From contig VERF01000027.1 in NCBI GenBank assembly GCA_018882895.1, positions 1 through 32,130 on the forward strand: a DNA stretch of 32,130 nt, read 5' to 3'. Positions 23,272-32,130 of the stretch are shown piece by piece. Position 1 is the first letter of the stretch, and every line of letters starts with the position of its first letter. Source of the DNA: Candidatus Kapaibacterium sp. (GTDB lineage Bacteria > Bacteroidota > Ignavibacteria > Kapaibacteriales > Kapaibacteriaceae). The position numbers and the translations under genes were made by a program. Under the pieces are notes generated by a model. It was not told where the DNA came from. It saw only the letters and a list, made by a program, of their open reading frames with translations, and searched no databases.

Positions 23272-24390
23272 TTAACCGGCTGCCTGACTCATTGCTGCGG
23301 GCAGGTCCACTACGCCGGCGCCCTGGCGATTAGGTGCAACCTCGGACAGGGGGCGAGCCGTTTCGGCCAGGATCTTCTTGATCGCGGCAACGGAAAGTGA
23401 TGGGTTGCAGGCCAATAGCTGGGCCACGATGCTGGTGACGATCGGGGCGGCGAAGGATGTACCGTCGACGAGTTTGTAGTAAGGGGCGACGAGTTGCTCG
23501 TGACGCATTGTTTCGTCGATTGCGTTGCGCAGAAGTGAGGCGTTCTTCGTGTCCCACATCGCCCCCTTCAGGTCGGCACTGTCGAGAAGGCGCGTGGCCG
23601 AGGTCTCGAGCATATCATCCGACATCGCGTCAAGTGCAAAAAGGGCACTTGCTCGCCGCTGCTGTGCCGTTCCCGGCATGAGAGGCCCGGCAAGCCAGAG
23701 GGCAGGTGCGATCACGTCTGGCTTCTGCACCCCGAGGTCGGTGATGCCAAACGTCGAGTGATACATCACATTGTCATCGGTGCGCACCGTGTTGTTGTCG
23801 TTCAGTCCACCAACAGTGATGGCACTCGGAGCAGCAGCGGGCGGTCGAATCGGTGCCAGGGGATTGTTGCCGGCTGCGGCAACGACAACGATGCCTTGGC
23901 GGACGAGAGATTCCACGGCGGCGTTGACCGGATGGGCCAGAGTTTGATCGAGTTCATCGGCATAGACGCTGATGTTGACGATGCGAATGCCATACCGTGA
24001 GGCATTCTCGGCTATCCACTGCAGAGCCCACGTGATGGTCGACGTTGGAATGCGCCCGTCCTCCTGCATGGTTCGAACAAGCACGAGTCGTGCATCCGGT
24101 GCAAGGGACGTATAGACACCTCTGGACAGGCATCCGTTGCCGGCGGCCGTGCATGCCGTCATGGTGCCGTGCCAGTGCCGGTCTCGCGCAACAGCCGGGG
24201 GATGTTCCAGCTCGGTCTTCTGCACAGCATCGACGTATTTGATGATCCGGTTGACCGGCTGCGTCAGATCCGGATGTGCCATGAAGTCACTGTCGACCAT
24301 GGCGATCACCACGTCCTTCGTCGACACCATTGTGGTGGCACGCAGGCGCGTCGGTATCGGCAAGGCAGTGAGTGGCTTCTCTTGATGCAT
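23272..24390 (-). CDS. Subtilisin-like (S8) serine peptidase
   Basis: A 372-residue peptidase with a complete triad: Asp33 in IAMVDSDF, His74 in RHWHGTMTA, and Ser about 312 in DGTSFAAPIV; the oxyanion Asn lies in VVVAAAGNNP. There is no signal peptide or propeptide at the chosen start, and no sorting domain at the C-terminus, so as it stands it would be cytoplasmic or need another export route. An insert rich in Met, Asp and Leu (about 240-300) separates the Asn and Ser motifs. It ends 34 bp upstream of the amidohydrolase start and diverges from the DUF3078-like gene. Confidence 0.9.
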   Translation of the reverse strand: MHQEKPLTALPIPTRLRATTMVSTKDVVIAMVDSDFMAHPDLTQPVNRIIKYVDAVQKTELEHPPAVARDRHWHGTMTACTAAGNGCLSRGVYTSLAPDARLVLVRTMQEDGRIPTSTITWALQWIAENASRYGIRIVNISVYADELDQTLAHPVNAAVESLVRQGIVVVAAAGNNPLAPIRPPAAAPSAITVGGLNDNNTVRTDDNVMYHSTFGITDLGVQKPDVIAPALWLAGPLMPGTAQQRRASALFALDAMSDDMLETSATRLLDSADLKGAMWDTKNASLLRNAIDETMRHEQLVAPYYKLVDGTSFAAPIVTSIVAQLLACNPSLSVAAIKKILAETARPLSEVAPNRQGAGVVDLPAAMSQAAG

Positions 24391-24460
24391 GTCAGGGGGC
24401 GCGCAACGCCGCTGTTGTTGCGATTGCGAGCCGCGAAGTTACACCACATGCTCGGATGCA

Positions 24461-24468
24461 TAGATTTG
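24461..24468 (+). promoter_or_regulatory. -7 element (TAnnTTTG) of the DUF3078-like gene
   Basis: TAGATTTG matches the consensus and lies 36 nt before the ATG at 24505, leaving a leader that contains AGGGGGA as a ribosome binding site. Confidence 0.45.
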
Positions 24469-24504
24469 CACCTTCACACGTTACAACGTTCAGGGGGATG
24501 GGGA

Positions 24505-27529
<3,025 letters not shown>

Positions 27530-27535
27530 TCATCG

Positions 27536-30500
27536 ATGCCGCAGGCGATCCGCTCTCTGATTCTGCACGCCTTCATTCTTTGGTCAATTCCCGCTGCCGC
27601 GCAGTTTTCGTTCACCCCGGTGGGGGTTGGACAGCTGCGCACCTCGGCGGCCCTTCCGGCGCAGCATGCGCTATTGAGGGCTCCGAACGGACTACTTGAG
27701 GCCGTTGCCATGGACCGGCAGCAGGTGCGGCTGACAATTCCGATTCCCGGAAGAAACCTTCAGATCAGTGGAACGAGCTTTTCGCTCTTCACCCCTGAGG
27801 CTGTGCTGATCGAGCATTCGGCCAATGGCGAGAGGCACGTTGAACTTCCCAAGCACGGACTGTTCCATGGAACGATCGATGGCCTGTCGGGCTCGTCGGT
27901 ATTTCTCGCTGCCTTTGAGCATCACGTTGTCGGCATCATCGAGGTTCCGGAACCTGATGGACGTCGGCGCTGGCTCATCTCCCCCGACACTGTCATTGCC
28001 GGCCGCCCTTCTACCCACGTCGTCTACGAGGTCACCCAAGGTGTTGGCACTCCACGGCAGTGCCAATCCGAGACGCTTCCTGACTATCAGCAGCGGGCCG
28101 ATTCGATCATGCAGATGGTCTCGGCCTGGGAGAGAGCCAAAGGGGCTGAAGGCGACGCACCCCAGGATGCCACGCAGCGAACGCTACAGCTGGCACTGGA
28201 CTGTACGCAGTCGTTCTACCGGAATCTTGGCAGCAACCTTGCCACGGCTGCCACTTCTGCCATCGCCGTCATCGGCGCCGATGCGATGATCTTTCTGCGC
28301 GATGCCAACGTTGTGGTGCGCGTGCCGTACCTGAGGGTGTGGACGTCGACCGATCCGTATCCGGGCGACATTGGTGAGAAGCTCGGCAGGGTTCGCGATC
28401 ATTGGAATGACAAGATGCAACACGTCAACCGCAGCGTTACGTGCCTCCTTTCCGGAGAAGGCGGCGGCGGTCTGGCGTGGGTTGGTGTTCTTTGCGGCGG
28501 CTACGGGTACAACGTCTCCGGCGTGGATGGACGCGTGAACTTCCCGGCTCCGGGATATCAGTGGGACGTCGACGTGACGTCGCACGAGCTTGGCCACAAC
28601 ATCGGCTCGTCGCACACGCACAACTGCGGCTGGAATCCTCCGATCGATTCCTGCTGGAATGCCGAAGGCGGATGCTACCAAGGCACACGCACGCGCCGCG
28701 GAACGATCATGAGCTACTGTCACCTTCAGTCGCTCGGCACCGAACTGCAGTTCCATCCGCGCGTGGCTACGTTGTTCAACCGCGTCCTGGCCAATTCTCC
28801 ATGTACCGGACCTGAGCGCTCTCAGCACGATACGGATCTTGCCGTGGTTGATATTCGCATGCCGATCAATGGTGCGTCGGTCATTGCTCGACAGTCCTTC
28901 ATCCCTGCGGCAGTCATCCGCAACGTCGGACGCAAGGCGATCACCGGAGCTGAGGTTCGTTGTTTGGTAACGTATCTTGACAACCACGTCAGCCGAACCC
29001 TGTTTGCCACGCTCGGCCGACTCGACCCCGGGCAGTCGCAGGAGGTGACGTTCAGTGCGATAGCGCTTGACACGGTGGGTGACTATCTGCTGCGCGCATC
29101 TCATGATCTGTGGTCGGATAAGTTCTCCACCAACAATGCGATGACCAGGCCGTTTCGCGTTGTGGACCGCGATTCAGGCACGGTCCGCGTGACCTCGCCC
29201 AACGGTGGCGAAACTCTGATATCAGGCCGCAATGCCAAGATCACATTCACGGCCTCTCAGGCGCCGAATGTTTTCATTGAGTATTCGACGAACTCAGGAG
29301 CCGAGTGGTTCACCGTACAGCGCAGTGTTGAATCGCTTCCCGGTGAGTACACCTGGGCTGTGCCGTTCACACCATCGCGTACATGCCTGGTTCGTGTTCG
29401 CAGCACCCTGAACTCCGGAGCAAGCGACGTCTCGGACGCACCCTTCACCATCGTTACCGAGCAGGATGTGCAGGCCCATGACATCGTGGACCCATCGACC
29501 GAAGGCGTCACGGCAACACCGTTCGTTCCGCGTGTGGTGATCCGCAACAACGGCACCGTCGATGTCAGAGATGTTTCCGTGCGTCTGACCATGAGATGGA
29601 ACAGGGCCGGAGCATATTCGTTTGACACCACGATCGTGCATCCTCTTCTTAAGGGGCTTGCCAGCGACACGATCTCATTCTCCCCGGCGCCGGTCCTGGC
29701 CAACGGCGTTCACATTGTTGAGCTGTTTGTCGATGCCAAGGACGATACCAATAAGACCAACAATCGTTTCTGGCGTGAATTCAATGCCAGCGGCCTGAAC
29801 CCTCCGTACAACGTGCGTCTCGAGGCTGGCGCCAATCGCGTGATCGTTCAGTGGTCACTTCTTGATGTGGACCCGACGGCACGCATTGAGCTCTGGAGAG
29901 GCGAGAGCCAGTCGAGCATGTCGCGCGTTCGGTCACTGCGTCCATCGGTCAATACCTACGTCGATGACGGGCTCGTCAATGGCCGACGCTACTTCTATGC
30001 GCTCCGCACGGTGCGAGGTTCGCAGTTCAGTGTCTTTTCGGCACCTGCCTCGGAGCAGCCGATGTCCTACCCTGCCGGTGGCGCTCCACAAGCCCCCTTA
30101 ACAATTTCCCCTCTGGATGGTGCGCAAGGCGTCCCTACGATGGCTGATCTGGTGTGGTCCTCTGTTCAGGGGGCCGATCAGTATGAGATCAATGTGGCCA
30201 CCGATGCTTCCTTCCAGGATCTTGAGCACGTCTTTGTTGTGCGTGATGCCGGCGACATCGTTGTACCGCTCGACTTCAACGTCACCCGCCGCTGGCGCGT
30301 GCGAGCGATGAATCAGACCGTCATCGGTCCATGGTCAACTGCTCCAACATTCATCACCACGCGAAACTGCGCAGGATCTGCATTGTCCTTCGATACGCCC
30401 GGCATCAAGGCCACGGATTCATCGCTGACGTGGAAGGGTGGGCCGGTGACAGTGGAGTTCTGGACGTATGTGAAGCGTTCGACGCTTCGGCCAACGTCGA

Positions 30501-32130
30501 CCTTCATGGTAGGCCTCAACGATAACGGCGGTAATCGTTTCCAGGGTCACGTCCCATGGGAAGACGGTCGCATCTACTGGGACTACGGAGACATCGGAGG
30601 TAAGGGGCGGATCTCGGGTCCGTTCGGTGACAACAACTACGATCGGTGGACGCATATCGCGCTGGTGAGCAACGGATCCACGTTCAAGGCCATATACGTC
30701 AACGGCGAGCCCGTGGCTGAGGCCAACGAGGCCGCATCACCGGCTGATCTCAAAGAACTGACCATCGGCGGAATGCGAACATCTACGTGGTTCAATGGAA
30801 TGGTCGACGAGTTCCGTGTCTGGAACGTGGTCCGCACCGCCGAAGAGATCCGAACCACGATGATGCGCCGCACGCCGCAGCCGTCAGAAAGCGCAAAGGT
30901 CGTTGGATGGTGGCGTATGGATGAGGGATCCGGCACAACCGCTCGAGATGCCGTCAGGGGGCGCATCCTGACGCTTGGTGCTGATAACCTCTGGACATCA
31001 AGTCAGGCAGGCATCCTTTGTGAAGATCCCGTCACGCTTGCCCCAACCGGCTTCACTGCCGGCACGGGAACGGCTCCCGCCGTCCGTAGTGCCGTGCACG
31101 ATCTTACATGGAGTGCGGGCTCTGCCGCGCGCGGCTCGCTGTGGTATCAGTTGCAGCTCGTGGATACGGCCACGAAGCGCGTGATGATGGACATCAATAA
31201 CATCCCTTCCATTGCCGGGTCAAAATCGGTCACCTATCCTCTGCGTGGTCTGCCATCGGATTCAACGGTGATCGTTCAGGTTCGTCCTCGCAACACCTAC
31301 GGCGACGGACCATGGTCAACCTCGACCATCACCACGCGCACGCCATGTTCGAATCATGCCGTAACGCTCGAGGGTAACGGCAACCGCCTGATCTCGGACG
31401 ACTTTCTCTACAGCGGCCGCGCCGCCACTGTTGAGTACTGGAGTTTGGTAGACTCGGCACAGGTGATGAACAGTGTGTCCTTCATGATCGGTCAGGCCGA
31501 TAACGAATCACGTCGCTTCCAGTCACATGCACCGTGGGGTGATCGAAATCTATACTGGGACTTCGGCAACTGGCGTGAGCTGGGTCGAGTGTCGACGTCG
31601 TATGCCGACAACATCGGCAAGTGGACGCATGTTGCGCTCGTGAGCAATGGACACGATTCGATGGCCATCTACTATAACGGCGTTCGAGCCGCCAGCTCGG
31701 TCTTCACCGGACAGCCGGGTGAGCTACGTCAGCTCACCATCGGCGGTAATCCGTTCTCGCGCACCTTCTGGAAGGGATCCATGCGCGACTTCCGCGTGTG
31801 GAATACCATGCGCAGTGAACGGCAGATCCGGCATTCGATGTTCGATCGCATGACCGAGCCGAACAGCGGCCTGCTGGGGTCATGGCTCCTGAATGAGGGG
31901 GCTGGCCTACGCTCATTTGACGCGACATTCCGCAGCGCTTCGGCGCGCGCCGAAGTGGAGTTCAAGTGGGATGCAACCGGCGGCAAGCTCGCTCATTCCT
32001 CTGCGGTTGTGCGCGGACGTCGCCTTGTGCAACGCGGTGATACCGCTGCGTATGACGTGAGGGAGATCCGTGATGCCTCTTACATGTGGTCGGCAATCGG
32101 CGGCACGCTTCAGACGAATCCGACCTTGGC
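27536..32130 (+). CDS. Large secreted M12-type metalloprotease with FN3 and LamG modules (3' end missing)
   Basis: The frame from the ATG at 27536 is open for 1531 codons to the window edge. AGAGGT precedes the start and a TATTTTG lies 29 nt upstream. Order: signal peptide (1-23, ending PAAAQ), propeptide-like region (to about 190), a metzincin domain with HELGHNIGSSH (zinc ligands His350, His354, His360) and Met-turn TIMSYC (Met392), a CARDB-like domain (from about 430), a SPNGGE ... Ig-like domain (about 550-640), a second CARDB-like domain, an FN3 domain (about 755-845), then two copies of an FN3-plus-LamG module (LamG starting near 945 and 1271). It is probably an extracellular protease that binds a polymer or glycan; a type IX sorting domain would be expected past the edge. 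Confidence 0.92.
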   Translation, partial: MPQAIRSLILHAFILWSIPAAAQFSFTPVGVGQLRTSAALPAQHALLRAPNGLLEAVAMDRQQVRLTIPIPGRNLQISGTSFSLFTPEAVLIEHSANGERHVELPKHGLFHGTIDGLSGSSVFLAAFEHHVVGIIEVPEPDGRRRWLISPDTVIAGRPSTHVVYEVTQGVGTPRQCQSETLPDYQQRADSIMQMVSAWERAKGAEGDAPQDATQRTLQLALDCTQSFYRNLGSNLATAATSAIAVIGADAMIFLRDANVVVRVPYLRVWTSTDPYPGDIGEKLGRVRDHWNDKMQHVNRSVTCLLSGEGGGGLAWVGVLCGGYGYNVSGVDGRVNFPAPGYQWDVDVTSHELGHNIGSSHTHNCGWNPPIDSCWNAEGGCYQGTRTRRGTIMSYCHLQSLGTELQFHPRVATLFNRVLANSPCTGPERSQHDTDLAVVDIRMPINGASVIARQSFIPAAVIRNVGRKAITGAEVRCLVTYLDNHVSRTLFATLGRLDPGQSQEVTFSAIALDTVGDYLLRASHDLWSDKFSTNNAMTRPFRVVDRDSGTVRVTSPNGGETLISGRNAKITFTASQAPNVFIEYSTNSGAEWFTVQRSVESLPGEYTWAVPFTPSRTCLVRVRSTLNSGASDVSDAPFTIVTEQDVQAHDIVDPSTEGVTATPFVPRVVIRNNGTVDVRDVSVRLTMRWNRAGAYSFDTTIVHPLLKGLASDTISFSPAPVLANGVHIVELFVDAKDDTNKTNNRFWREFNASGLNPPYNVRLEAGANRVIVQWSLLDVDPTARIELWRGESQSSMSRVRSLRPSVNTYVDDGLVNGRRYFYALRTVRGSQFSVFSAPASEQPMSYPAGGAPQAPLTISPLDGAQGVPTMADLVWSSVQGADQYEINVATDASFQDLEHVFVVRDAGDIVVPLDFNVTRRWRVRAMNQTVIGPWSTAPTFITTRNCAGSALSFDTPGIKATDSSLTWKGGPVTVEFWTYVKRSTLRPTSTFMVGLNDNGGNRFQGHVPWEDGRIYWDYGDIGGKGRISGPFGDNNYDRWTHIALVSNGSTFKAIYVNGEPVAEANEAASPADLKELTIGGMRTSTWFNGMVDEFRVWNVVRTAEEIRTTMMRRTPQPSESAKVVGWWRMDEGSGTTARDAVRGRILTLGADNLWTSSQAGILCEDPVTLAPTGFTAGTGTAPAVRSAVHDLTWSAGSAARGSLWYQLQLVDTATKRVMMDINNIPSIAGSKSVTYPLRGLPSDSTVIVQVRPRNTYGDGPWSTSTITTRTPCSNHAVTLEGNGNRLISDDFLYSGRAATVEYWSLVDSAQVMNSVSFMIGQADNESRRFQSHAPWGDRNLYWDFGNWRELGRVSTSYADNIGKWTHVALVSNGHDSMAIYYNGVRAASSVFTGQPGELRQLTIGGNPFSRTFWKGSMRDFRVWNTMRSERQIRHSMFDRMTEPNSGLLGSWLLNEGAGLRSFDATFRSASARAEVEFKWDATGGKLAHSSAVVRGRRLVQRGDTAAYDVREIRDASYMWSAIGGTLQTNPTL

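Noticed and set aside
28184-29104. A 306-codon minus-strand frame inside the metalloprotease
   Set aside because: It is antisense to the zinc-binding region, whose plus frame has clear domains; long antisense frames are common in this GC range.

Overview
The window looks like chromosomal DNA from a moderately GC-rich member of the Bacteroidota/Chlorobi (FCB) branch. Pointers are a DUF3078-type outer-surface protein, the short Bacteroidetes-type AMP nucleosidase, BshC (bacillithiol pathway), NAD-type malic enzyme, a large secreted metalloprotease with FN3 and LamG modules, weak Shine-Dalgarno sites, and TAnnTTTG promoter elements of the kind read by the Bacteroidetes primary sigma factor. A Kapabacteria- or Chlorobi-like organism is my best inference; no rRNA or other decisive marker is present.

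Layout. 1-377: start of a secreted-protein gene running off the left edge (minus strand), then non-coding DNA ending in a 7-bp-unit array. 378-1779: a duplicated 5' end of selD flanks an AT-richer alpha/beta hydrolase gene, followed by intact selD (to 2679). 2692-3750 (minus): TolB-like propeller protein. 3788-8688 (plus): tight operon of malic enzyme, AMP nucleosidase, PhoD-like phosphatase and dihydroorotate dehydrogenase. 8634-9595 (minus): Nudix hydrolase coupled to a small lipoprotein. 9645-11150 (plus): murE. 11128-11368: two inverted GGGTTTT arrays around a strong hairpin, between convergent murE and rpsU. 11366-13233 (minus): rpsU, a basic-tailed Tudor-like protein, and the bifunctional PGI/PMI. 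13311-14078 (minus) terC and 14103-15473 (plus) a succinate-semialdehyde dehydrogenase diverge from a 24-bp gap. 15460-23237 (minus): five tightly packed genes (tandem amidohydrolase, bshC, crtI-like desaturase, LEA-type lipoprotein, CNNM/CBS protein). 23272-24390 (minus): S8 peptidase. 24505-25464 (plus): DUF3078-like protein. 25442-27475 (minus): ligA. 27536 to the right edge (plus): large secreted metalloprotease, incomplete.

Most genes are housekeeping (nucleotide metabolism, cell-wall synthesis, DNA ligation, thiol synthesis, selenium activation). No phage, CRISPR, toxin-antitoxin or other defence cassette was recognised. The most unusual signals are at the DNA level: (i) 7-bp-unit arrays at gene ends, where the inverted pair supplies the stop codons of both murE and rpsU; (ii) the 155-bp selD 5' duplication around an inserted gene; (iii) a strongly over-represented word ARGGGGC in both orientations through most genes; and (iv) TAnnTTTG elements placed 4-6 nt before several start codons, suggesting leaderless transcripts.
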